This document shows positions 8,550 through 16,680 of a stretch of DNA of 64,000 bases, in pieces. The notes beneath the pieces were generated by a model. That model made no database searches. It worked only from the letters and a program-made list of their open reading frames with translations, and was not told the origin of the DNA. Each line of letters begins with the position of its first letter. Within the stretch, counting starts at the first letter, position 1. The translations under genes and the position numbers were made by a program. The stretch comes from JAJRXR01 sp041987545 (lineage in GTDB: Bacteria; Planctomycetota; Phycisphaerae; Phycisphaerales; UBA1924), in assembly GCA_041987545.1 (NCBI GenBank), contig JBHIWH010000006.1, positions 1 to 64,000 on the forward strand, written 5' to 3'.

Positions 8550-10112
8550 ATGCGCTTCGAGACCTCCCAGAGCATGAAGCTCGGCCAGCAGATGAAGCTG
8601 GCGCCCAGGATGATCCAGTCCATGGAGATCCTGCAGATGCCGCTGCTCGAACTCGAGGAGCGGATCGAGCAAGAGCTGGAAGCCAACCCCACGCTCGAGC
8701 TGTCCGACCAGGGCCCGGAGGAGGGAGACCGGGACGGCGAGCGGGGGGGCGACACGGACACGGTCGAGCACGTGGACGACAGCTCGCGTGAGTCGGTCGA
8801 GGACTTCGCAAGGCTGGACGACTTCGAGGAGGCGAACCCCGAGGCGGCCGAGAACGCGTTCAGCGAGTCCAACCTGGAGGCCGACAGCGTCCTCTACCAG
8901 CGTGACGGACTGCGCGAGTCGTCGATCCGCTCGACCCGGCTCGACGGCGAGCGCGACGCAAAGACCGACGCGATGGCCTCTGCGCCGGCGCGCGGGCCCT
9001 CGATGCGCGAGCAGCTGCTCGCCCAGTGGCGCCTGGTGGACATCGACGACGAGCTCCGCGCCCCGGGCGAGGCGATCATCGAGTCCCTCGACGACGACGG
9101 GTACCTCCGCGTCCCGCTGGCCGACGTGGGCGAGACGGTCCGGGGCGGGGACCCGGGGGCGCCGACGCTGGAGCGCGCCCTGGACGCGGTGCAGCTGCTC
9201 CTGGAGCCGGCCGGCGTCGCCGCCCGCGACGCGCGCGAGTGCCTGCTGCTCCAGCTCGACGCGCAGGCCGACCGCCCGGCGGACACGCGGATCGCGACGC
9301 CCGCCGACCTGGCCCTGGCCAGCCGCGTCGCGGACAAGGGCCTGGACGAGCTGGCCAAGAACCGCCTGCCCAAGATCGCCGAGGCGCTGGAGATCACGAT
9401 CGACGAGGTCAAGCGGGGCGTCGAGGTGCTGCGGCGGCTGTCACTCGCGCCGGCGCGGGCGCTCTCGACGGACGCGGCCGAGCCCATCATCCCCGACGCG
9501 ATCGTCGAGTACAACGAGGAAGCCGACCGGTACATCGCATACCTGGCCGACACGCGGGCGTCGAGCCTGCGGATCAACCGCGAGTACGCGATCATGGCCA
9601 AGGACCGGGCCGCGCCCAAGCGGGACCGGGATTTCTTGAAGAAGAGCCTGTCCAACGCCCAGTGGCTGCTGGACGCGGTCGAGCAGCGGCGTTCGACCGT
9701 CATGCGCGTGATCAACGTCGTGATCGAGGAGCAGCGGGAGTTCTTCGACTTCGGCCCCGAGGCGCTCAAGCCCCTGCCGATGACGCAGGTCGCCGAGCAG
9801 CTGGGCATCCACGTCGCGACCGTCTCGCGGGCCGTCGCCGACAAGCACCTGCTCACGCCCCGGGGCGTTGTCCCGCTGCGGGGTTTCTTCACGGGCGGGA
9901 TGACGACCGAGTCGGGCGAGGAGGTCAGCGCCAACGCGATCCGGGCGGCGCTGCAGGAGGTCATCGACGCCGAGGACAAGGCCAGGCCTCTCTCGGACGA
10001 CGCCCTCTCCGAGGCGCTCAAGGAGAAGGGCTACGAGATCGCCCGGCGGACGGTCGCCAAGTACCGGGGCCAGATGGGCGTGCCCAGCGCCCGGATGCGC
10101 AAGCAGTTCTAG
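8550..10112 (+). CDS. rpoN: RNA polymerase sigma-54 factor
   Basis: A 520-residue protein with all sigma-54 regions. Region I (KLGQQMKLAPRMIQSMEIL) is Gln/Leu-rich and binds enhancer activators. An acidic region II follows (residues about 50-110), then the core-binding domain, a helix-turn-helix (MTQVAEQLGIHVATVSRAV) and the C-terminal RpoN box (ARRTVAKYRGQMGV; family consensus ARRTVAKYRE), which contacts the -24 element. It directs RNA polymerase to -24/-12 promoters that need AAA+ activators. No obvious activator gene is adjacent. It follows recR by 9 bases, probably co-transcribed. Confidence 0.96.
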   Translation: MRFETSQSMKLGQQMKLAPRMIQSMEILQMPLLELEERIEQELEANPTLELSDQGPEEGDRDGERGGDTDTVEHVDDSSRESVEDFARLDDFEEANPEAAENAFSESNLEADSVLYQRDGLRESSIRSTRLDGERDAKTDAMASAPARGPSMREQLLAQWRLVDIDDELRAPGEAIIESLDDDGYLRVPLADVGETVRGGDPGAPTLERALDAVQLLLEPAGVAARDARECLLLQLDAQADRPADTRIATPADLALASRVADKGLDELAKNRLPKIAEALEITIDEVKRGVEVLRRLSLAPARALSTDAAEPIIPDAIVEYNEEADRYIAYLADTRASSLRINREYAIMAKDRAAPKRDRDFLKKSLSNAQWLLDAVEQRRSTVMRVINVVIEEQREFFDFGPEALKPLPMTQVAEQLGIHVATVSRAVADKHLLTPRGVVPLRGFFTGGMTTESGEEVSANAIRAALQEVIDAEDKARPLSDDALSEALKEKGYEIARRTVAKYRGQMGVPSARMRKQF

Positions 10113-10113
10113 A

Positions 10114-10136
10114 GCCCGGGCCGGGCCGTATTTTTT
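10114..10136 (+). terminator. Probable rho-independent terminator after rpoN
   Basis: The stem GCCCG-GGC-CGGGC (10114-10126) is followed by CGTA and then six T residues. The stem is short but very GC-rich, and it lies immediately after the rpoN stop codon. Confidence 0.5.
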
Positions 10137-10218
10137 CATATTCGTGTCAAAAGTGAAATGATGGGCGCCGCCCTCCGAGCAATGCGGGACAGAGGTCTCG
10201 CCGCCCGGAGGATCCGCC

Positions 10219-11736
10219 ATGCGCCGACTGATCGTGCTCGCCGTCTGTCTCGCCCAATCCGCCGCCCTGCCGGCGTGCGGCGGCTCGCCCGTGCCCCAAT
10301 CCGACCCCGCCGCCGATGCGGCGCGAGCACTCGAGGACGCGATGGACCGGGGCGTGCTGCACGGCGCCGCGGCGGTCATCATCGCGGACACACGCAACGC
10401 CCGCGTCTTCGGCGGCCGCGAGACCGAGCCCGACGGCGCGCCCATCGACGAGGCGACCGTCTTCCGGCTCGCCTCGCTCACCAAGCTCTTCACCCAGATC
10501 GCCATCCTCCGCCTCGCCGACAACGACCGGATCGACCTGGACGCCCCGCTCGCCCGGTACCGCCCGGGCCTGAACGCCGATTGGGCCGACGAGGTGACGG
10601 TCCGCGACCTGCTCGCGTTCCGCTCGGGACTCCCGCGCGAGAGCGGGCCCGACCCGATCGCCGCCGGCGTGCGGTTCGACTCGGGCGGGGGCGCGCTGGC
10701 GCACCTGGACGCGCTGGCAGAACCGGGGCCACAGTCCGAGCCGGGCGCCCGGACCGAGTACTCCAACCTCGGCTACTTCCATCTCGGCGGCGTGATCGAG
10801 CAGGTCACGGGCCAGACGCTCGCCGACGCGGTCGCGCGGCTCGTCTGCGAGCCCGCCGGCCTCCGGGACACGGGCTTCGGCGCCGACGAGCTGGGCGTCG
10901 GGCGACACGCCCAGGGGCACGTCTCCCGGGGCGAGTCGTTTGAGCAGGTCGCGCCCCTCCCGATCAGCGTCCGCTACACCGCGGGCGGGATGCACTCCTC
11001 GCTCCGCGATCTGGAGCGGCTCACCGCCGCCATCCTCGGCGGCGACCTGCTGACCGAAGAGTCCGCGGACGAGCTGTTCGCCCAGTTCGGCCGCGACGCC
11101 GAGGACCCGGACAGCTTCCGCGCGATGGGCCACGTCCCAGGGTTCGGGAACGTCTGGCACGTGTCGCGTTCTCCCGCGTTCGCGGTGATCTCGCTGAACA
11201 ACGCCGTCCCGGGTTCGCCCCGCGAGCTGCTGTCGTCGATCGACGAGGCGGTCGCGGCCCTCGCGGGCGCGGGCGACGAGCTCGACACGAGCCTCCCCCC
11301 CGCCGACGAGGACTGGACGCGCGTCGAGTCGTTCGACGACCTGCCGGGGCGTGAGTTCACGCCCGTCGTCCGGAGGTACATTGAGTCGTTCGCGGCGGGC
11401 GACGCCGACGAGGTCTTCGAGGCGCTGCTCGCGCTGCACGGGATCGACGCGTCCACGCTCGACGACGACGACCGCGAGGATCTGCGGGGCAGCGCGGTCT
11501 ACGAGCTGGAGGCGGTCCGGTCGTTCGGCCCCTTCCGCCTCGCGGCGTGGCGGGACGAGGGGCGGGACGGCGGCCGGGACGGGGGCGGGGGGTTCCAGCT
11601 CTGGCTGCGTGGTCCCGGCGGGCGGGCGATCCGGTACACGTTCGAGGCCAGCTCGCGCAACGCCGAGGCCGTCGGGTCCAAGAAGTTTGCCACGATGAAC
11701 TTCCACCCGGACGACCCGGCGCCCGCGGACGACTAG
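10219..11736 (+). CDS. Class C beta-lactamase-like serine hydrolase, lipoprotein
   Basis: A 505-residue protein with a lipoprotein signal (hydrophobic segment then LPACGG; lipidation at the Cys). The beta-lactamase/transpeptidase-like domain spans residues about 30-370. It has the SxxK nucleophile motif in FRLASLTKLFTQI and the YxN motif in TEYSNLGYFHLGG. Such proteins are usually D-amino acid hydrolases, esterases or peptidases rather than antibiotic-resistance enzymes. The last ~110 residues form a separate small domain. GGAGGA sits 6 bases before the ATG. The next gene, a secreted amidohydrolase, follows after 76 bases, and both would act outside the cytoplasm. Confidence 0.88.
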   Translation: MRRLIVLAVCLAQSAALPACGGSPVPQSDPAADAARALEDAMDRGVLHGAAAVIIADTRNARVFGGRETEPDGAPIDEATVFRLASLTKLFTQIAILRLADNDRIDLDAPLARYRPGLNADWADEVTVRDLLAFRSGLPRESGPDPIAAGVRFDSGGGALAHLDALAEPGPQSEPGARTEYSNLGYFHLGGVIEQVTGQTLADAVARLVCEPAGLRDTGFGADELGVGRHAQGHVSRGESFEQVAPLPISVRYTAGGMHSSLRDLERLTAAILGGDLLTEESADELFAQFGRDAEDPDSFRAMGHVPGFGNVWHVSRSPAFAVISLNNAVPGSPRELLSSIDEAVAALAGAGDELDTSLPPADEDWTRVESFDDLPGREFTPVVRRYIESFAAGDADEVFEALLALHGIDASTLDDDDREDLRGSAVYELEAVRSFGPFRLAAWRDEGRDGGRDGGGGFQLWLRGPGGRAIRYTFEASSRNAEAVGSKKFATMNFHPDDPAPADD

Positions 11737-11812
11737 CACGGGCCGGGGAACCCGAGCGGCCGGCGCCCGGTAGCCTTGGGCGGGCGGCCGCGCGCCGCCC
11801 GGGAGGTCTCCG

Positions 11813-13849
11813 ATGCCACGCCACGCGCCCGCGCTCGCTCTCGCCGCGATCTCGCTGCCCGCCCTCGCGCCCGGCGCGGGCGCCCAGACCGGCTTCATCG
11901 ACAACGTGCACATCATCGACGTCCGCGCGGGCCAGGTGGTCGAAGACCGGGCGGTCCTGGTCCGCGCTGGGCGGATCGCCGCCATCCTCGACGCGGGCGC
12001 CACCGTCCCCGAGGGCGCCGACGTAATGGACGCGGGCGGCATGTACCTGATGCCGGGACTGATCGACTCGCACGTGCACTTCATCTCGCCCGAGGTCTAC
12101 GGCCCGGCGATGCTGGCCAACGGCGTCGTCCTCGTCCGCGACATGGGAAGCGCCACAGAGACCATCCTGCCCATCCGCGACGCGCTCAACGCGGGCGAGC
12201 GGGTCGGGCCCCGCATGATCGCGTCGGGCGCGATCGTGGACGGCGACCCGCCGGTCTGGCCCTTCTCCGAGGCGTGCGACTCGCCCGAGGCCGCGAGGGC
12301 CGCGGTCGACAGGCTCGCCGACGCGGGCGTGGACTTCGTCAAGGTCTACTCGCGGCTGGACCGGGAGACGTTCCTGGCCGCGGTCGATCAGGCCCGCGAG
12401 CGCGGTCTGATGGCGGCGGGGCACGTGCCCGAGTCGGTCTCGATCGAGGAGGCCGCCGAGGCGGGCCAGCGCACCGCCGAGCACATGATGGGCGTGCCGT
12501 CGGTCGTCCTCCCCCCGATGGACGAGGCGCAGAACACCCGCATCGGCGCCCGCGACCGGTGGGAGCTGATCCCGGGCGCGGACGAGGCGGCGATCGAGGC
12601 GGGGCTGGCCGAGCTGGCCGAGCTGGGCATCGTCCACTGCCCGACGCTCGTGGTCTACGAGGGCATCGCCCGCGCCGACGACGAGGACCGGTCCGAGGGC
12701 GAGCTGATGGCGTACACGCCCGAGGCCATGCTCTCGTTCTGGGAGCAGCCCGGGTACAAGGGCTACGCCCGGGCGCTGGACACGCGGCTGCCGATCATGG
12801 TCGAGTTCGCCGGTCGCATGCACCGCGCCGGCGTGCCGATGATCGTCGGGACCGACCTGGCCAACCCATGGGTCTTCCCCGGCTTCGCCGTCCACCGCGA
12901 GATGCAGCTGCTCGCCGAGGGCGGCATCCCGCCGGCCGACGTCCTGCGGATGGCGACGATCACCCCCGCCGAGCTGTTCGGCGTGGACGACCGCTTCGGC
13001 TCGATCGAGCGCGGCCGCGAGGCCTCGTTCGTGCTTCTCGCGGCCAACCCGCTCGAGGACCTGGCCGCGCTCGGGCGGATTGAGGGCGTCTGGCTCGCCG
13101 GGGAGCGACACGATCGGGCGGCGCTCGACGGTTTGCTAGCAGACGCCCGCCGGGCGGCGAGGGGCGAGGTTGACGAGGACGGGCCCGAGTTCGCCGACGG
13201 CGTCGGGGTCGAGGGCGAGCCCGTCCGCGAGGGGCGCGTCTCGTTCACGTTCGGCCAATGGGAGGCCGGGCACGAGTCGTTCCTGCTCACCAGGGGCGAC
13301 GACGGGTACACGCTGTACGCCGAGTTCCGCCCGCTGGGCGGCATGCAGAAGCCCAGCCTGAGCGTCTATCGGCTAGGCCCGGACATGCAGGTCCGCTCGG
13401 CCAGCTACCGGGAGCTGGCCGACGACCCGATCGAGACCGTCTACGAGGTCCGCGACGGGCTCGTCGTCGCGACCCGGGGCGACGAGACGCAGGAGTTCGA
13501 GGTGCCCGAGGGCGGGATCGTCACCGGGCCCAACAACGTCGCGGACGTCATCGTCAACCACGCGCTCGATCTGGAGCCGGGCGAGTCCACGACCTATCAG
13601 TCCGTCGCGTTCGGGATCAGCGGCTGGCGCGTCCGGTCCCTGCCGATCGAGGTCGTGCGTCTCGACGACGAGACGGTCGACGTCGGGGGCGAGACCATTC
13701 AGGCCCGCGTCCACGAGTCCACGTTCTCGATCGACGCCGGCCAGTTCACGACCCGCGTCTGGACCGACGACGACGGCGTGCTGGTCAGGGGCGTGATGAC
13801 CATGCCATTCGGCGAGCTGCTGATGGAGCTGGACGCGGGCGGGGACTGA
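11813..13849 (+). CDS. Secreted amidohydrolase-family protein with extra C-terminal domain
   Basis: A 678-residue protein with a signal peptide (ALALAAISLPALAPGAGA, then QTGF). The amidohydrolase/imidazolonepropionase-like domain spans residues about 25-450: metal motif in LMPGLIDSHVHF, later His at GHVPES and AEHMMGVP, and the Asp in VGTDLANPWVF. Members of this subgroup hydrolyse cyclic amides or dipeptides (prolidase-like); substrate unknown here. Residues about 460-678 are a beta-rich domain I do not recognise. GGGAGGT precedes the ATG, and a TAGCCT box at 11771 is a plausible -10 for a leadered transcript. It converges, 2 bases apart, with the permease gene. Confidence 0.87.
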   Translation: MPRHAPALALAAISLPALAPGAGAQTGFIDNVHIIDVRAGQVVEDRAVLVRAGRIAAILDAGATVPEGADVMDAGGMYLMPGLIDSHVHFISPEVYGPAMLANGVVLVRDMGSATETILPIRDALNAGERVGPRMIASGAIVDGDPPVWPFSEACDSPEAARAAVDRLADAGVDFVKVYSRLDRETFLAAVDQARERGLMAAGHVPESVSIEEAAEAGQRTAEHMMGVPSVVLPPMDEAQNTRIGARDRWELIPGADEAAIEAGLAELAELGIVHCPTLVVYEGIARADDEDRSEGELMAYTPEAMLSFWEQPGYKGYARALDTRLPIMVEFAGRMHRAGVPMIVGTDLANPWVFPGFAVHREMQLLAEGGIPPADVLRMATITPAELFGVDDRFGSIERGREASFVLLAANPLEDLAALGRIEGVWLAGERHDRAALDGLLADARRAARGEVDEDGPEFADGVGVEGEPVREGRVSFTFGQWEAGHESFLLTRGDDGYTLYAEFRPLGGMQKPSLSVYRLGPDMQVRSASYRELADDPIETVYEVRDGLVVATRGDETQEFEVPEGGIVTGPNNVADVIVNHALDLEPGESTTYQSVAFGISGWRVRSLPIEVVRLDDETVDVGGETIQARVHESTFSIDAGQFTTRVWTDDDGVLVRGVMTMPFGELLMELDAGGD

Positions 13850-13851
13850 AG

Positions 13852-15714
13852 TCAGCGCGTCCCGGCCAGCTTGCGGACCGTGAAGTCGAAGTTGCGGACC
13901 ATGTTCGCCCGCATGAGGTAGACGATCAGGGCGTATACGCCCGCCGTGATCACCGCGCCCACCACGAGCGAGACCCGGGCCGAGAGCAGGTCCGCCGCGA
14001 CGATCGTCTCGACGACGCCCTGCTCGGGGCTGACGCCCGCGTAGATCGTGCTCGCCGGGGACAGGGGCGCCAGCGCCGGCCCGATGACCGGGAGCGTGGT
14101 CCCCGAGTGCCAGGCGCACAGCGAGATCATCCCGCCGACCGCCCCGACGATGCCCACCGTCGCGACCACCGACGCGATCGTCCCCTTGCTCTTGAGCGAC
14201 CAGTGCAGCCCGACCATCACGCAGAACGCGATGAACGGGATGAAGGACAGGGGCGCGACGATCGCGATCTCGGGCAGCACGAGGGGGGTCGTCACCGACT
14301 TGCCCCCGGACAGCGTCGTCGTGACCTCCGCGCCCGCCGGGTTCCCGAGCCCGCCCGCCAGCGAGTACAGGCCCGCCAGCGCCAGGCCCATGATCGGGAC
14401 CAGGAGCAGGGGCAGCAGGTACGCGATCAGGCCCCGGAGCTTGCCGGCCAGGTACGCCGCGGGCGTGACCGGAGTCGTCAGGATCAGGTCCAGCGTGCCG
14501 TCCTCGCGTTCGCGGCTGATGGCGGTCGCCGCCATGTTGATCGCGATGAGCGTGATCACCGCCATCTCCGTCCACGTCGCGCTGGCCAGTACGAAGCGGA
14601 ACGTGACGGGCGTCATCGAGCCCAGGTGGTAGGCGACGATCAGCCCGACGCCGAGCAGGATCCCGACCGCGACGAACGCCCACCGGGCCGCCGTCCGCGC
14701 GAACGTCGCGTTCCGGGCCGCCGCCTCGCGCCAGGCGATCGGGTTGGTCCAGACGGCCCTGGGAGGGCGGTACTCGGCGCCCTTGGCGCCCAGCCCCATC
14801 ATCCGCCGCAGCAGGGGCACGCCCGACCGCCCCTGCCCGATGGTCGCCAGCCCGCCCAGGCGGACCGTCATCGCGCTGGCCGCGGTCAGCATCACGCTCA
14901 GCCCGGCGCTCAGCAGGCACCAGGCGGTCACGGGGTGCTCGAGGAAGAGCGCGCCCAGCCCGCCGTGCGTCCCCGCGTCGGCCCTCGGGTAGGTCGAGGG
15001 GTTGAGCAGGGCGCGGAGGGCGAGGAAGGGGTTGAGCGCCGTGAACCAGGTGACGCCGTCGCCCGAGGGGCCGGCGCCCTGGCCGGACCGCCCGAGCCAG
15101 GCGTCGATCGCCGCCGTCACGCCCAGGTACGTAATCACGGCGATGTAGAACGTGAACACCGCCCGGCGCCCGGCGAGCCTGGAGACCGAAAGCGCGATCG
15201 CGATCGCGCCCACGACCAGGGCCGCGCACGCCGCGATGAGGTAGCTGGCGAAGATCGACTCGCCCGGCACGCCCCCGAAGTACTGGGTCAGGGCGAACAG
15301 GGGCAGGCTGGCCAGCAGCAGGGCGAGCACGAAGAAGAGGCGCCCGAGCAGATTGCCCAGGACGATCTGGGTCTGGCTCAGGGGGGTGGTGAGCAGGATG
15401 TCCCAGGTGTTGCCGTCGGATTCCTGGGCGATCGCGCCGGCCATGAAGACCGGGGCGAGGATGCAGATGAGCCCGATCTGGAGGTAGGCGATGGCCGAGA
15501 AGCTCGACGCGCCCGCCGCCGCCAGGTCCCGGAAGCTCATCTCCCCGCTGCTGGTGGAGATAAGCAGCAGCCAGAGCAGGACGAGGATGAGGACGGCGAG
15601 GTACCCGGCCCGGACGTAGAGGTGCTTGGACCGCCTGGACGCGTTCTGGACGAGCCGGACGGCGATCGGGTTGGTCGGGGCCAGGTTCAGCAGCCACCGG
15701 AGCACGACGGGCAT
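13852..15714 (-). CDS. ABC-2 type transport system permease
   Basis: A 620-residue integral membrane protein with roughly twelve spans. Two halves look related: each contains the phrase typical of ABC-2 permeases, AQESDGNTWDILLTTPLSQ near residue 95 and EREDGTLDLILTTPVTP near residue 420, so it is probably an internally duplicated or fused permease. It would pair with an ATP-binding subunit, which is not adjacent. Cargo unknown. The ATG at 15714 is preferred because membrane segments begin soon after it and a -10-like TAGCAT lies 8 bases upstream; the frame stays open further upstream but with non-protein-like content. Confidence 0.85.
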   Translation of the reverse strand: MPVVLRWLLNLAPTNPIAVRLVQNASRRSKHLYVRAGYLAVLILVLLWLLLISTSSGEMSFRDLAAAGASSFSAIAYLQIGLICILAPVFMAGAIAQESDGNTWDILLTTPLSQTQIVLGNLLGRLFFVLALLLASLPLFALTQYFGGVPGESIFASYLIAACAALVVGAIAIALSVSRLAGRRAVFTFYIAVITYLGVTAAIDAWLGRSGQGAGPSGDGVTWFTALNPFLALRALLNPSTYPRADAGTHGGLGALFLEHPVTAWCLLSAGLSVMLTAASAMTVRLGGLATIGQGRSGVPLLRRMMGLGAKGAEYRPPRAVWTNPIAWREAAARNATFARTAARWAFVAVGILLGVGLIVAYHLGSMTPVTFRFVLASATWTEMAVITLIAINMAATAISREREDGTLDLILTTPVTPAAYLAGKLRGLIAYLLPLLLVPIMGLALAGLYSLAGGLGNPAGAEVTTTLSGGKSVTTPLVLPEIAIVAPLSFIPFIAFCVMVGLHWSLKSKGTIASVVATVGIVGAVGGMISLCAWHSGTTLPVIGPALAPLSPASTIYAGVSPEQGVVETIVAADLLSARVSLVVGAVITAGVYALIVYLMRANMVRNFDFTVRKLAGTR

Positions 15715-15722
15715 GGCGACGG

Positions 15723-15728
15723 ATGCTA
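15723..15728 (-). promoter_or_regulatory. -10-like hexamer TAGCAT 8 bases before permease ATG
   Basis: On the minus strand TAGCAT is followed by 8 bases and the ATG at 15714, with no Shine-Dalgarno sequence between. It fits the near-leaderless pattern seen at other genes in the window. Confidence 0.4.
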
Positions 15729-15828
15729 GCCCGGGGCTGTTGGCCTCCGGCCGGGATGATCGGAACCCGAACAAATACAAAAAACATCCGATGTCGAGGG
15801 AATTGCGGCGGAATTGTCCCCGACCCCC

Positions 15829-15858
15829 TTGATCGCATCGGCCGGTCCCAGATACCTT
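15829..15858 (+). promoter_or_regulatory. Candidate sigma-70-like promoter for the 16035 gene
   Basis: TTGATC (15829-15834) and TACCTT (15853-15858) are separated by 18 bases. Transcription would start near 15865 and give a leader of about 170 bases. It is the best -35/-10 pair I see in this intergenic region, but each box has mismatches. Confidence 0.35.
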
Positions 15859-16034
15859 GTGGGCGACGGAGGGAGAGTTGTCCAGGGAGAGTTCAAGCCC
15901 CCCCGTTCGCAGATCGTGACTCGATCGCCCGCAGGATGGCAGGCGGTGAGCCGTGTAACCGTGTGCTCGAGGGGAGCTTTCTCGAGTCAGTGTTCGAGAA
16001 CGCAAGAGAACGAGAGATAGAGGAGAAGTATCAC

Positions 16035-16571
16035 ATGAAGACGACCATGAGCGTGGTGGCCCTGGCGGCGACGGCCGGCCTTGCGACCGCCCAGACCGAT
16101 ATCGTGTTCAACAACCTCAGCGTTGACGCTGCGAACCCGATCACCTTCACCATCCTGCAGACCGACGCGGGCCCCCTCGAGGGCTTCTCGTGGGACCTGG
16201 AGTACAACGCCGGCGTCAACGGCGCGAACGCCTCGTGGGGCGCCGAGCTCAACATCGTCCTGACGCACCTGTCGTCCGGCTTCTCGATCAACTTCGACGG
16301 TGGCGAGCCGAACCTCGGCGACACCATCCCGTCCGACGTCCTCTTCGGCTGGGGCGAGTCCTCCGGCATCTTCACCAGCAACGACTCCATCGCCTGGTCC
16401 GGCCCCGCCGACACCCAGGGCGTCTGGGAGGTCTTCATCTTCGAGGACTTCGATGACTTCGGCGTCGATGGCATCCTCAACGGCACGCTGACCATCAACA
16501 AGGTCCCGGCCCCGGCCAGCCTCGCGCTGCTGGGCATGGGCGGCCTGGCGGCCCTCCGCCGTCGCCGCTGA
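16035..16571 (+). CDS. Small secreted protein with PEP-CTERM-like sorting tail
   Basis: A 178-residue protein with a signal peptide (TTMSVVALAATAGLATA), a beta-rich acidic body, and a tail made of a Pro-rich motif (VPAPASLALL), a hydrophobic Gly/Ala/Leu segment (GMGGLAAL) and a terminal Arg cluster. That is the architecture of PEP-CTERM signals, which exosortases recognise; no exosortase gene is in the window. AGAGGAGAAG precedes the ATG and a strong terminator follows, so it can be a single-gene transcript. It is a diverged paralogue of the protein at 18467, sharing the DVLFGW/DVVFGW core and neighbouring SGF, FDG and GD positions. Confidence 0.85.
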   Translation: MKTTMSVVALAATAGLATAQTDIVFNNLSVDAANPITFTILQTDAGPLEGFSWDLEYNAGVNGANASWGAELNIVLTHLSSGFSINFDGGEPNLGDTIPSDVLFGWGESSGIFTSNDSIAWSGPADTQGVWEVFIFEDFDDFGVDGILNGTLTINKVPAPASLALLGMGGLAALRRRR

Positions 16572-16597
16572 TCGGGCCCGAGCCCTCTGATCAATCG

Positions 16598-16633
16598 GAC
16601 CCGTGTCGGTGAGAGCCGGCGCGGGTCTTTTTT
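16598..16633 (+). terminator. Strong rho-independent terminator
   Basis: A 12-bp stem (GACCCGTGTCGG with CCGGCGCGGGTC, two G-T wobbles) encloses loop TGAGAG and is followed by six T residues. It lies 27 bases after the stop of the 16035 gene. Confidence 0.9.
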
Positions 16634-16680
16634 CTGGGCGATCCGGTCTCGCTCGCGCCCGATCCAGGGGAGAGAACGAC

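Larger units (their letters stand above)
15715..16034. other. Divergent intergenic region with promoters for permease and PEP-CTERM-like gene
   Basis: 320 bases without a gene. The minus-strand permease has a TAGCAT box close to its start. An A-rich tract (about 15769-15786) stands out from the GC-rich background. On the plus strand TTGATC and TACCTT are 18 bases apart. The leader before 16035 contains CTCGAG-(9 bases)-CTCGAG near 15967, able to form a hairpin, and a clear Shine-Dalgarno (AGAGGAGAAG). Confidence 0.5.
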